DNA from: Frankiales bacterium
GTDB lineage: Bacteria; Actinomycetota; Actinomycetes; Mycobacteriales; SCTD01
Direction: 5' to 3'
NCBI GenBank assembly: GCA_025465465.1
Contig: JAODND010000026.1
Location: 1 to 45,224 of the forward strand
Length of the DNA: 45,224 nt
Positions 7,398 to 15,831 of this stretch are shown here, one piece after another; position 1 is the stretch's first letter; every line of letters starts with the position of its first letter. The position numbers and the translations under genes are program-made. The notes beneath the pieces were generated by a model. The model was given only the letters and a program-made list of their open reading frames with translations. It ran no database searches and was not told where the DNA came from.

Positions 7398-8879
7398 GTG
7401 TTGCCCCAGCGTTCCACCTTTGTCCAGACCCTGACCGCGACAGCAGCGCTCTGCGCGGTCACCCTCACCGTCAGCTCGTGTGGCCTGCGGGTCACCTCCT
7501 CGCTGCGCGAGACAGGCATCCGCGGCGCTACCGGCGCAGGGACCGGCTCCGCCGTCCAAGGTGGCTCGGCGGGAGGGGCGACCGGCCCGGCGAGCACGGG
7601 CACTGCCGTCGGACCGGGCGGCACCACGGGCACCGGTCCCGGCAGCGGCACGGGGACGGGGAGCGGCGGCACGACCGGGTCGCGCACGTCGACGACAGGT
7701 GTGGCCCCGAGCGCGCCACCCGGCGGCAACGGCGGGGCGACCGCCGTGGGCGTCACCGCGACCTCGATCAACTTCGGTGCGGTGACGACGCTGTCCGGCC
7801 CCGTGCCCGGGCTGTTCGCCGGTGACATCTACGGCGCCCAGGCCTACTTCGCCTACATCAACAGCCAGGGCGGCATCTACGGCCGGCAGCTGCGGCTGGA
7901 GGCGGCGGACGACCAGCTCGACTGCGGGCAGAACCGCACCCAGCACCTGGCCCAGGCCGACCACGTCTTCGGGTGGGTGAGCTCGCTGTCGCTGTACGAC
8001 AACTGCGGCGCACCTGTCCTCCAGCAGCACAAGGACATGTCCGAGGTGGCCGTCACCTTCAGCACGCAGGCCGGCGGGCTCCCCAACAGCTTCAGCCTCA
8101 ACCCCCTGGTGCCGGGCTACCGGCTCGGGTCGTTCCAGTACTACAAGTCGAAGTTCCCGAACGCGATCACGCACTCGGCCTCACTCGTCGGCAACATCGG
8201 CTCGGCCGTCGAGATCTTCAAGGGGATCAGGGCGGCGGCCGAGTCGATCGGCTACAAGTGGTCCTACGTGCGCAACTACTCACCCGGCGAGACCGACTTC
8301 ACCGCCGACATCATCCAGATGCGCAATGCCGGGGTGCAGCTGCTCTACTTCGTCTCCGCCGACTCCCACACCATCGCGAAGGTCCTCAACGCGGCGAAGC
8401 AGCAGAACTGGAAGCCGCAGCTCATCGCGGTCGGCGCCGGTGACGCGGCCTACGACCCGAGCTTCATCCCCGAGGCCGGTGCGGCCTCCGAGGGCATCTA
8501 CGCGGACCAGCCGCACGCCGCCTTCTTCAACCCGTCTGACGCCGCCATCCCCGGTGTCGGCCTCTACCAGCAGTGGATGAAGAACACCGGTGCGGCGAGG
8601 CACGAGGACCTCTACAGCGCGTGGGGCTGGGGCTCCGCCCTGCTCGCCGTCCAGGCGCTGAAAGCGGCCGGAGCGCACCTGACCCGCGCGGGCTTCCTCA
8701 AGGCCCTCGGCACGATCCACACCTTCGACGGCGGCGGCATGTTCGCCAAGGCCGACCCGGCGGGCAAGAAGCCGAACACCTGCTACATCGTGCTGCGCGT
8801 GGTCAAGGGCGCGTGGCAGCGCACCGACACGCCCGCGACGTCGTTCCGCTGCGGCGGCTACTTCTACTACAAGCCATGA
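7398..8879 (+). CDS. ABC transporter solute-binding lipoprotein (Liv/amide type)
   Basis: Extracytoplasmic receptor of a branched-chain-amino-acid/amide/urea-type ABC importer, 493 residues. The start GTG 7398 gives a lipoprotein signal with lipobox TVSSC and lipidated Cys28; the TTG at 7401 is an alternative start that keeps the signal. Residues about 36-115 are a Gly/Thr/Ser/Pro linker, then a type I periplasmic binding domain (VGVTATSINFGAVTTLSGPVPG, DIYGAQAYFAYINSQGGIYGRQL, DFTADIIQMRNAGVQLLYF) runs to the end. It is the first gene of the nine-gene operon; its TGA overlaps the permease ATG. This superfamily binds amino acids, amides and aromatic acids, so the ligand cannot be stated. Confidence 0.92.
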   Translation: MLPQRSTFVQTLTATAALCAVTLTVSSCGLRVTSSLRETGIRGATGAGTGSAVQGGSAGGATGPASTGTAVGPGGTTGTGPGSGTGTGSGGTTGSRTSTTGVAPSAPPGGNGGATAVGVTATSINFGAVTTLSGPVPGLFAGDIYGAQAYFAYINSQGGIYGRQLRLEAADDQLDCGQNRTQHLAQADHVFGWVSSLSLYDNCGAPVLQQHKDMSEVAVTFSTQAGGLPNSFSLNPLVPGYRLGSFQYYKSKFPNAITHSASLVGNIGSAVEIFKGIRAAAESIGYKWSYVRNYSPGETDFTADIIQMRNAGVQLLYFVSADSHTIAKVLNAAKQQNWKPQLIAVGAGDAAYDPSFIPEAGAASEGIYADQPHAAFFNPSDAAIPGVGLYQQWMKNTGAARHEDLYSAWGWGSALLAVQALKAAGAHLTRAGFLKALGTIHTFDGGGMFAKADPAGKKPNTCYIVLRVVKGAWQRTDTPATSFRCGGYFYYKP

Positions 8880-10741
8880 CCACCTTCCTGGCACTCAGCA
8901 TCACGGGGCTCGTGGTCGGCTGCATCTATGCGCTGACTGCCTGCGGCCTGGTCGTGACCTACACGACGAGCGGCGTGTTCAACTTCGCCCACGGGGCCAT
9001 CGGGATGGTGGCGGCGTTCACCTACTGGCAGCTGTCGGTGGGCTGGGGATGGCCGGCGCCGCTCGCCTTCCTGGCCGTGCTGCTCGTGCTCGCGCCGTTG
9101 CTCGGCGCGGTGGTCGAGCGGGTGCTGATCCGCCCGCTGTACGGAGCTCCGATCGGGGTCACCCTCGTGGCCACCCTCGGCCTGCTCGTGACGCTGCTGG
9201 GTGTCGGGTTCCTGGTGTGGCCGCCCGACACGACCCGGGTGCTCCCGAAGTTCTTCGAAGGGCACACGGTCACGGTCTTCTCCCTGGTCGTCGACTACAA
9301 CCAGCTGCTCGTGATCGTGACGTCGGTCGTCGTGGCCGTGGGTCTGCGGCTGTTCTTCAGCCGCACCCGACTGGGCATCGCGATGCGCGCTGTGGTCGAC
9401 GACCCTGAGCTCGCTGCCCTCGCGGGCACCAAGCCTGAGCGGGTGTCGCAGCTGTCCTGGGCGATGGGTGCCAGCCTCGCCGCCCTCGCAGGCGTGCTGC
9501 TGGCACCGCTGCAGACCCTCAACGTCACCGAGCTCACGCTGCTCGTCATCAACGGCTATGCCGCCGCCATGGCCGGCCGGCTCCGCAACCTCCCTGCCAC
9601 CGTGGCCGGCGCGCTGGTCATCGGCGTGTCGAGCAGCCTCGTGCTCGGCTACGCCGGCCCGCAGGTCGTCAACTACGTCCGGCCCGCGATCCCCATGATC
9701 TTGCTGTTCATCGCCGTGCTGTTCCTCAAGCAGGAACGGCTGCGGGCCGGCTCGCTCGCCGGGCTCCGGATGCCCCGGACGACGGGGCTGCGCCAGTCCG
9801 TCGGGGTCGGGGTCGTCTTCGTCGTGGTCGCCGGCTTCGTCTCGGGACAGCTGTCGCCGGCGCACCTGGCGATCGGCAGCCAGGGCCTCGTGCTGGCGTT
9901 CGTGATGCTCAGCCTCGTGCTGCTGTCGGGCTACGGCGGCCAGGTGTCGCTGTGCCAGCTGACGTTTGCCGGGCTCGGTGCCTATGCGATGGGCAAGACC
10001 GGCGGGGGAGCCCTCGGACTGCTCGCGGCCATCGCCCTGCCCGCGGCCGCCGGTGCCCTCGTGGCTCTCACCGTCGTGCGGCTGCGCGGGCTGTTCCTCG
10101 CCCTCGCGACGCTCGCGTTCGCCCAGGCGATGGACCAGATCTTCTTCAACCACGCCCTCGGGTACGGCGGGACGCTGGCGATCCCCAGACCCCGGCTGCC
10201 CTTCGTCGACACCGCCGACGACCAGGTCTACTTCGTCTTGCTGGCCGTGGTGCTCGCCCTCGGTTCGGTGGGTCTGCTCGTGCTGCGCCGACGTGCCTTC
10301 GGGCGGCGGCTCATCGCCCTCAACGACAGCCCCGCAGCCAGCGCGACGATGGGCGTCAGCCCGGTGCGGACCCGGCTCGTGGTGTTCACGGTCTCCTCGG
10401 CCGTCGCAGGGCTCGGCGGTGCGCTGCTCGGGGGGTTGCACGGGTCGGTCAGTCCCAATGACTTCCTGCTCCTCAACTCCTGCGTGCTGCTGCTGCTCGC
10501 CACCCTCGGCGGGCTCTACACCCCGACAGGTGCGTTCCTGGCGGCGATGTCGTACGCGTTGTTCCCCGAGCTCCAGAAGCTGGTCCCCGAGCTCGGACAG
10601 GTGCAGTTCCTCCTCACCGGTCTCGGTGTGCTGGCATTGGGCCGCAACCGCTATGGCGTCGGTGGTCAGCTCGCCGACGCGGGCGAGAAGCTGAGGGCGC
10701 TGCGCCTGCAGCGGGTGGGGGTGGCTCGTGCTGCGGGTTGA
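8876..10741 (+). CDS. Fused LivH-LivM ABC permease
   Basis: A single 621-residue membrane protein joins both permease subunits of a Liv-type importer. Residues 1 to about 285 are LivH-like (GLVVGCIYALTACGLVVTYTTSGVFNFAHGAIGM, then LAALAGTKPERVSQLSWAMG, the coupling-helix region). Residues about 310-600 are LivM-like (LSGYGGQVSLCQLTFAGLGAYAMG, RLIALNDSPAASATMGVSPVRTRL). Around 16-18 hydrophobic segments are visible. The start ATG 8876 overlaps the upstream stop as ATGA. Separate LivH and LivM proteins of about 300 residues each are usual; fused forms occur in actinobacteria. Its end overlaps the LivG-type gene by 14 bases. Confidence 0.93.
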   Translation: MTTFLALSITGLVVGCIYALTACGLVVTYTTSGVFNFAHGAIGMVAAFTYWQLSVGWGWPAPLAFLAVLLVLAPLLGAVVERVLIRPLYGAPIGVTLVATLGLLVTLLGVGFLVWPPDTTRVLPKFFEGHTVTVFSLVVDYNQLLVIVTSVVVAVGLRLFFSRTRLGIAMRAVVDDPELAALAGTKPERVSQLSWAMGASLAALAGVLLAPLQTLNVTELTLLVINGYAAAMAGRLRNLPATVAGALVIGVSSSLVLGYAGPQVVNYVRPAIPMILLFIAVLFLKQERLRAGSLAGLRMPRTTGLRQSVGVGVVFVVVAGFVSGQLSPAHLAIGSQGLVLAFVMLSLVLLSGYGGQVSLCQLTFAGLGAYAMGKTGGGALGLLAAIALPAAAGALVALTVVRLRGLFLALATLAFAQAMDQIFFNHALGYGGTLAIPRPRLPFVDTADDQVYFVLLAVVLALGSVGLLVLRRRAFGRRLIALNDSPAASATMGVSPVRTRLVVFTVSSAVAGLGGALLGGLHGSVSPNDFLLLNSCVLLLLATLGGLYTPTGAFLAAMSYALFPELQKLVPELGQVQFLLTGLGVLALGRNRYGVGGQLADAGEKLRALRLQRVGVARAAG

Positions 10742-11450
10742 GGACGTGGAGGTGCGCTTCGGCGGCGTGCAGGCCTTGAAGGGTGTGTCGCTGGAGGTGC
10801 CGGACGGCGCGCTGGTCGGGCTGATCGGCCCCAACGGCGCCGGCAAGACGACGCTGTTCAACGTGATCACAGGGTTGGAGAAGCCGTTCCGCGGACGCGT
10901 GCTGATGGGTGACCAGGACGTGACCTCGCTGCCGCCGCACCAGCGTGCGCGGCGTGGGCTCGGCAGGACCTTCCAGCGGATCGAGGTGTTCTCCTCGCTG
11001 ACCGTGCACGAGAACGTGCTCGCCGCTGCCGAGGCGCGTCGCAGCTGGGGCAGGGACGAGCCCGAGCCGGCGCGCTCCGCGAGCGAGCTGCTCGAGCGGG
11101 TGGGCCTCGGCGACGTCGAGCGCGAGCGCGTCGACAAGCTGCCGACCGGGCTGCTGCGGCTGGTCGAGGTGGCGCGTGCTCTCGCCTCGCGGCCCCGGCT
11201 GCTGCTGCTCGACGAGCCCGGGTCAGGGCTCAGCACGCACGAGTCGGAGGCGCTCGGCGACCTCCTCGTGGACCTGGTGCGGGACGGCAGGTCGATCCTG
11301 CTGGTCGAGCACGACGTGGAGCTGGTCATGCGGGTCTGCCAGCAGATCCACGTGCTCGACTTCGGCTCGATCATCGCGACCGGCACCCCGGACCAGGTGC
11401 AGCGCGATCCCGTCGTACAGGCTGCCTATCTCGGGACGTCGGCAGCATGA
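10728..11450 (+). CDS. LivG-type ABC ATP-binding protein
   Basis: Cytoplasmic ATPase subunit of the Liv-type importer, 240 residues. Walker A GPNGAGKT is at 34-41, the Q-loop TFQR at 81-84, Walker B LLLLDEP at 158-164 and the switch His195 in VEHD. The ABC signature at 138-144 reads LPTGLLR, so the usual S/Y-G-Q-Q is degraded: the second glycine and the glutamines are gone. This may make one composite ATP site weak. The GTG start at 10728 overlaps the permease end by 14 bases, and its own stop overlaps the LivF-type ATG. It should pair with the next gene product as a heterodimer. Confidence 0.93.
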   Translation: MLRVEDVEVRFGGVQALKGVSLEVPDGALVGLIGPNGAGKTTLFNVITGLEKPFRGRVLMGDQDVTSLPPHQRARRGLGRTFQRIEVFSSLTVHENVLAAAEARRSWGRDEPEPARSASELLERVGLGDVERERVDKLPTGLLRLVEVARALASRPRLLLLDEPGSGLSTHESEALGDLLVDLVRDGRSILLVEHDVELVMRVCQQIHVLDFGSIIATGTPDQVQRDPVVQAAYLGTSAA

Positions 11451-12151
11451 ACGCCCTGGAGCTCATCGGACTGCGGGCGGGATACGGCAGCATCGAGGTG
11501 CTGCACGGGGTCAGCCTCGTGGTGCCGGCCGCCACCGTGGTGGCGCTGCTCGGGCCCAACGGCGCGGGCAAGTCGACGCTGCTGAAGGTGGCGAGTGGCA
11601 CGATCGCCACCACCGACGGCTGCCTGCACGTCGGCGGTGTGCACGTGAACGGCGCCGACGCGGCGGCTCTCGCACAGGCCGGCGTCTGCCGGATCCCTGA
11701 GGGGCGCGGCATCTTCCCCAACCTCACCGTCGCCGAGAACCTGCGGATGTGGACCGGTGTCGGGGACCTCCGGCCCGCCGAGGTCGCGGAGCGGACCTTC
11801 GGGCGGTTCCCCCGGCTGGGCGAGCGGCGCGCGCAGCTGGCCGGGACCTTGTCCGGAGGCGAGCAGCAGATGCTCGCCATGTCGCGGTCCCTCGTCGTCG
11901 ACCCCGCCGTGCTGCTGCTCGACGAGATCTCGATGGGCCTGGCCCCGATCATCGTCGCCGAGCTCTATGAGCTGGTCGGAACCCTTGCGCAGCAAGGGAT
12001 CGCGATCCTGCTCGTCGAGCAGTTCGCGCAGACCGCGCTGGCCGTCGCCGACTCCGCGGTGATCCTGTCCCAGGGGCGGGTCACCCGCACCGGCACGCCC
12101 GCGGAGGTCGAGGAACACCTCGCCGCGGCCTATCTCGGAGGTGCGGCATGA
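11447..12151 (+). CDS. LivF-type ABC ATP-binding protein
   Basis: Second ATPase of the importer, 234 residues. Walker A GPNGAGKS is at 36-43, an intact signature LSGGEQQ at 135-141, Walker B VLLLDE near 155-160, and the LivF-specific stretches VCRIPEGRGIFPNLTVAENL and DEISMGLAPIIV are present. Its signature is canonical, in contrast to the LivG-type partner. The ATG overlaps the preceding stop by 4 bases, and its stop overlaps the start of the surface-protein gene by 4 bases. Confidence 0.94.
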   Translation: MNALELIGLRAGYGSIEVLHGVSLVVPAATVVALLGPNGAGKSTLLKVASGTIATTDGCLHVGGVHVNGADAAALAQAGVCRIPEGRGIFPNLTVAENLRMWTGVGDLRPAEVAERTFGRFPRLGERRAQLAGTLSGGEQQMLAMSRSLVVDPAVLLLDEISMGLAPIIVAELYELVGTLAQQGIAILLVEQFAQTALAVADSAVILSQGRVTRTGTPAEVEEHLAAAYLGGAA

Positions 12152-13425
12152 GACGGGTCCTGCTCCTCACCGGAGCTGTCGGCTGCTTCGTGTCCGCCGG
12201 CTTCCTCGCGCCCGCGCACGCATCGGACAGCCCGGGCAGCGGCTTCTTCGGCTATACCCTGACGGCGCAGTCGCAGGCACTGCAGATGACCGAGGACGAG
12301 CCCAGCGCCAACTCCCATCCCGAGGCCGAGGCCGATCTCCCGCAGAGCCAGGTCAGCCTCACCAGCGGACCCGTCGGCTATGCGCTGTCGTCGGTCGCGT
12401 GGCCCGGGGCGCTGCTCGGCAACGCCGGATCGCTGATCCTTCTCGTGCAGCCAGGCGCTCCCTCGCAGGTGCGCTCGCTCAACGACCCCGTGCGGGCTGA
12501 GGCCCGCACCGGCAGCGCCTCGCACTCCTCGACGAACGACTCGGTGCCGGGCGCCCACATGGCCGCCGATGCCTCCGGTGCCCGGACGACCGCTGACGCG
12601 CGGCTCGACGGTGGCGCCGCCGGCGTCCTCGTCGGCTTCGGGCGGACCTCCAGCGCCAGCACCGCGGTGCTGGGCCGGCAGACCGGCAGCGTGACGGCTG
12701 ACAGCACCGCCAAGGACGTCAGCCTCGCGAGCGGCGTCGTCAAGATCGGCTCGGTCGTGTCGCACGCCGAGGCCGTGACCGACGGCCTGACCGCCACGGG
12801 CAAGGGGAAGACGACGGTCAGCGGCATGACGGTCGCCGGCGTCCCGGTCGTCGTCGACGACCACGGCGTCACGGTCTCGACGCAGCACGGCGCGGTCCCG
12901 CCGGCGGCCGTCGCGACGGTCAACTCGGCGCTGCACGCCCTCGGCATGACGATCGCCCTCAGCACTCCGACGCAGACGCGCGACGCCGGGACGATCAGCT
13001 ACGACGCGGGGTCGCTGACGATGGTCTGGAAGCCACCGGGCTCGGTGAACGTCTTCACCGCCAGCCTCGGTGGTTCCCGCGTGCTCAGCGGTGCCAGCCG
13101 GTCGTCGCTGCTGCCGCTGCCTCTGCCCGCCGGGCTGCCTCCGATCGTGGCCGGCGCACCGCCGGTGGTCACGCAGCCGGGCCAGGCGCCTGTCGGCCTC
13201 GGGCCCGTGCCCTCGAGCTCCGCCGCCCCCGGACCCGTGCTCAGCTCGCCTGGCCCGGGGACCGAGGCGCTCCAGCCGGTCGCCTCCGGCACCACCGCTC
13301 CTACGTGGTCGGTGCTGCTCGTCGCCCTCGGAGCCGCCCTGCTCCTCGGCGGGATGTGGCGCGCGCCCGGCCTCGTCCTCGTCGAACCCCGACCCGTCCG
13401 CTGCCCCCTTGAGGAGGACGCATGA
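12148..13425 (+). CDS. Exported, C-terminally membrane-anchored protein of unknown function
   Basis: A 425-residue protein not recognised as a named family. A Sec signal peptide (residues 1 to about 25, ending PAHA-SD) is followed by a roughly 270-residue Ser/Thr/Ala/Val-rich extracellular domain rich in predicted beta-strands (for example SVTADSTAKDVSLASGVVKI). A Pro-rich stalk at about 320-375 leads to one transmembrane helix at about 383-405 and a short basic tail. There is no LPxTG motif. It sits between the LivF-type ATPase and the catabolic genes with 4-base overlaps on both sides, so it is probably made with the importer. I infer a surface role such as substrate capture or binding-protein docking. 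A choice-of-anchor-type surface protein is the alternative. Confidence 0.75.
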   Translation: MRRVLLLTGAVGCFVSAGFLAPAHASDSPGSGFFGYTLTAQSQALQMTEDEPSANSHPEAEADLPQSQVSLTSGPVGYALSSVAWPGALLGNAGSLILLVQPGAPSQVRSLNDPVRAEARTGSASHSSTNDSVPGAHMAADASGARTTADARLDGGAAGVLVGFGRTSSASTAVLGRQTGSVTADSTAKDVSLASGVVKIGSVVSHAEAVTDGLTATGKGKTTVSGMTVAGVPVVVDDHGVTVSTQHGAVPPAAVATVNSALHALGMTIALSTPTQTRDAGTISYDAGSLTMVWKPPGSVNVFTASLGGSRVLSGASRSSLLPLPLPAGLPPIVAGAPPVVTQPGQAPVGLGPVPSSSAAPGPVLSSPGPGTEALQPVASGTTAPTWSVLLVALGAALLLGGMWRAPGLVLVEPRPVRCPLEEDA

Positions 13426-13784
13426 CCGAGCTGTCAGCCGACATGGCCGGGAGATACCAGCACCTCACCGAACGAGCCACGAGGCTGCGCGGGAAGACCT
13501 CGACCGACCGGTCCAAGGCGCTGTTCCTCGTCGGGGGCGCGTCGGTCTCCCTCGGCCTCGCGCTGGTGCTGCTCGGATACCTCGGTGCCTCGCACACGAT
13601 CTATGTCTTCGAGCAGATCCCCTACCTCATCAGCGGTGGCATCCTGGGCGGCTGCCTCGTCATCGCCGGTGGGTTCTGCTACTTCGCCTTCTGGCTGACC
13701 CGGCTGCACGCCGAGATGGCCGGCACCCGCGCGTCCAACGAACGCATCGAGCAGCTGCTCACGACCCTTCTGGAGAAGTCATGA
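13422..13784 (+). CDS. Small two-TM membrane protein, unknown
   Basis: A 120-residue protein with a charged, probably helical N-terminus (residues 1-31), transmembrane helices at about 33-54 and 68-93, and a charged helical C-terminal tail (94-120, RLHAEMAGTRASNERIEQLL) that could form a coiled coil. Both ends are predicted cytoplasmic. No known family was recognised. It overlaps the genes on either side by 4 bases, which supports expression with the importer. It may be an accessory subunit or scaffold, but that is inference from position only. Confidence 0.75.
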   Translation: MTELSADMAGRYQHLTERATRLRGKTSTDRSKALFLVGGASVSLGLALVLLGYLGASHTIYVFEQIPYLISGGILGGCLVIAGGFCYFAFWLTRLHAEMAGTRASNERIEQLLTTLLEKS

Positions 13785-14557
13785 CCGCTGTGGAAGAGGT
13801 CCGCGCCGGCGGACGCGACGTCTGGTCGCCGGCCATCACCCCGGGCATCGGGGTCGAGCTCACCCCGCAGCAGCAGCTCGCCTGCTCGTTCCGGGTCCTG
13901 GCCCGCACCGGCTTCAGCGAGAACATCGCCGGCCACATCACGTGGGCCCCCACCGACGACGGCTCGATGTGGGTGAACCCGTGGGGACTCTGGTGGGAGG
14001 AGGTGAAGGCCTCCGACCTGTGCCGGGTCGACGCCGGCGGTCGCGTGCTGGAGGGCAAGTGGGACGTCACGCCGGCGATCCACATCCACACCGAGCTGCA
14101 CCGTCGCCGCCCCGACGCCCGCGTCGTCGTGCACAACCACCCCTACCACGTGAGCGTCCTCGCCGGTGCCGGCATCCTGCCCGAGCTGGTGCACCAGACC
14201 GGCTCGTTGTTCGACGGCGACCTGCACCTCGTGGAGGAATACAGCGGCGAGGTCGACACCGCCGAGCTCGCGGTCCGGCTGGCGGAGCAGATCGGCGACT
14301 ACTCCACCACGATCCTCGCCAGTCACGGCGTGATCGTGACGGCACCCACCATCGAGGAGGCGACCTACAAGGCCGCCTCGATCGACCGGGTGTGCCGACT
14401 CGCCTACGACCTGCTCGCCATCGGCCGCGACCCGCTGCCGATCGGCCGCGGCATCAAGGTCGGCATGAAGAAGTCCCTGCTCGAGCGCGGCACCGAGGTC
14501 TACTGGAACGGCGCCGTGCGTTCCCTGCTCCGCACCGACCCGGAGGTTCTCACCTGA
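13781..14557 (+). CDS. Class II aldolase/adducin-family enzyme
   Basis: Cytosolic metal-dependent enzyme of 258 residues. The metal-site motif VVVHNHPYH places His118 and His120, with His182 in ASHGV, and Glu105 in IHTELHRRRPDA is the expected acid/base. SENIAGHITWAPTDDGSMWVNPWGLWWEEV is the usual N-terminal signature. The family includes fuculose- and rhamnulose-phosphate aldolases and also aromatic decarboxylases such as the 3,4-dihydroxyphthalate type. With an amidohydrolase and a CoA-ligase-like gene downstream and no sugar kinase nearby, a decarboxylase or lyase acting on a hydroxy acid seems more likely than a sugar-phosphate aldolase. The start ATG 13781 overlaps the previous stop by 4 bases. 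Confidence 0.88.
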   Translation: MTAVEEVRAGGRDVWSPAITPGIGVELTPQQQLACSFRVLARTGFSENIAGHITWAPTDDGSMWVNPWGLWWEEVKASDLCRVDAGGRVLEGKWDVTPAIHIHTELHRRRPDARVVVHNHPYHVSVLAGAGILPELVHQTGSLFDGDLHLVEEYSGEVDTAELAVRLAEQIGDYSTTILASHGVIVTAPTIEEATYKAASIDRVCRLAYDLLAIGRDPLPIGRGIKVGMKKSLLERGTEVYWNGAVRSLLRTDPEVLT

Positions 14558-15831
14558 TGGCCGACCTCGACGAGCTCGTCAACAACGGCAGCAGCTTCAC
14601 GACAGCGGTGAAGGGCAAGGTCACGCTGCTCCCCGACCCGCCGCGGGCCAAGCGCGACTACCTGTTCATCAGCGTCGACGACCACATCGTCGAGCCCCCG
14701 CACACCTTTGAGGGGCGGATGCCGGCGAAGTTCGCCGAGCAGCAGCCGCGCGTCATCGAGAAGGACGGTGCACACCTCTGGACCTACGACGGCCAGCTGT
14801 TCCCCAACGTCGGCTTCAACGCCGTGGTGGGCCGGCCCGTCGACGAGTGGGGCTTCGACCCCACCCGGTTCGAGGACATGCGGCAGGGCTCGTGGGACAT
14901 CCACCACCGGGTCCGGGACATGGACCTCTCCGGTGTCTACGCGTCGCTGAGCTTCCCGTCGTTCCTGCCGGGGTTCGGTGGTCAGCGGCTGCAGCTCTCG
15001 ACGAAGGACCCCGAGCTGGCGCTGGCAGCAGTACGAGCCTGGAACGACTGGCACCTCGAGGAGTGGCACGGCTCCTACCCGGACCGCATCATCCCGTGCC
15101 AGATCCCCTACATGCTCGACCCCGCCGTGGGTGCCGAGGAGGTCTACCGCAACGCCGAGCGCGGCTTCAAGGCGATGACCTTCACCGAGGCGCCGCACAT
15201 GCTGGGCCTGCCGTCGCTGCACACCGGCCACTGGGACCCCATCATGCGCGCGTGCGCCGAGACCGGCACCACCGTCAACCTGCACATCGGCTCCTCCGGC
15301 ACGTCGCCGTCGACGTCGCCCGACGCCCCGTCCGACGTCGTGGGCGTGCTGTTCTTCGCCTACGCCATGTATGCCGCCGTCGACTGGCTCTACTCCAAGA
15401 TCCCCGTGCGCTTCCCCGACATCAAGATCGCCCTGTCGGAGGGTGGGATCGGGTGGGTGCCGGCGCTGCTGGACCGGCTGGACCACATGCAGACCTACCA
15501 GTCGATGTACGGCACGTGGGACGGGATCACCGACGTCATGCCCGCCGACGTGCTCAAGCGCAACTTCTGGTTCTGCGCCGTCGAGGACCCGACTGCCTTC
15601 GCTCTGCGCGACCGCATCGGCGTCGAGCACATCCTGCTCGAGGAGGACTACCCGCACTGCGACTCGCTGTGGCCGCGCACCCAGTCGGTCATCGCCGAGT
15701 CGCTCAGAGGGCTGCCCGCCGAGGACGTCCGCAAGATCACCTGGGAGAACGCCTCGAAGCTCTACAACCACCCGGTGCCGCAGTCCGTGATCGACAACCC
15801 CGAGAGCTTCAGTGCCGGCGTCGCTGTCTGA
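14557..15831 (+). CDS. Amidohydrolase-2 (ACMSD-like) family protein
   Basis: A 424-residue TIM-barrel metalloenzyme of the PF04909 type. The metal motif near the N-terminus is SVDDHIVEPPHTFEGR (His43, Glu46); further ligands are likely in TVNLHIGSSGT and in LEEDYPHCDS. SEGGIGWVPALLDRLDH and the C-terminal WENASKLYNHPVP are typical of the subgroup found in actinobacterial and aromatic-degradation operons. Characterised relatives are non-oxidative decarboxylases (ACMSD, gamma-resorcylate, 5-carboxyvanillate) and some hydrolases. The ATG shares one base with the previous stop (TGATG). Together with the class II aldolase-fold enzyme, a carboxylate-removing step is plausible. Confidence 0.88.
   Translation: MADLDELVNNGSSFTTAVKGKVTLLPDPPRAKRDYLFISVDDHIVEPPHTFEGRMPAKFAEQQPRVIEKDGAHLWTYDGQLFPNVGFNAVVGRPVDEWGFDPTRFEDMRQGSWDIHHRVRDMDLSGVYASLSFPSFLPGFGGQRLQLSTKDPELALAAVRAWNDWHLEEWHGSYPDRIIPCQIPYMLDPAVGAEEVYRNAERGFKAMTFTEAPHMLGLPSLHTGHWDPIMRACAETGTTVNLHIGSSGTSPSTSPDAPSDVVGVLFFAYAMYAAVDWLYSKIPVRFPDIKIALSEGGIGWVPALLDRLDHMQTYQSMYGTWDGITDVMPADVLKRNFWFCAVEDPTAFALRDRIGVEHILLEEDYPHCDSLWPRTQSVIAESLRGLPAEDVRKITWENASKLYNHPVPQSVIDNPESFSAGVAV

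Noticed and set aside
8867..11386. Long minus-strand open frame (839 codons) opposite the permease and ATPase
   Set aside because: Extremely Glu/Gln/His/Arg-rich, low-complexity translation typical of the antisense of GC-rich hydrophobic genes; the plus strand has clear permease and ATPase motifs.
13422..13784. Holin-like or toxin function for the two-TM protein
   Set aside because: Its overlaps on both sides with importer and catabolic genes make an accessory role more likely, and no antitoxin-like partner is present.
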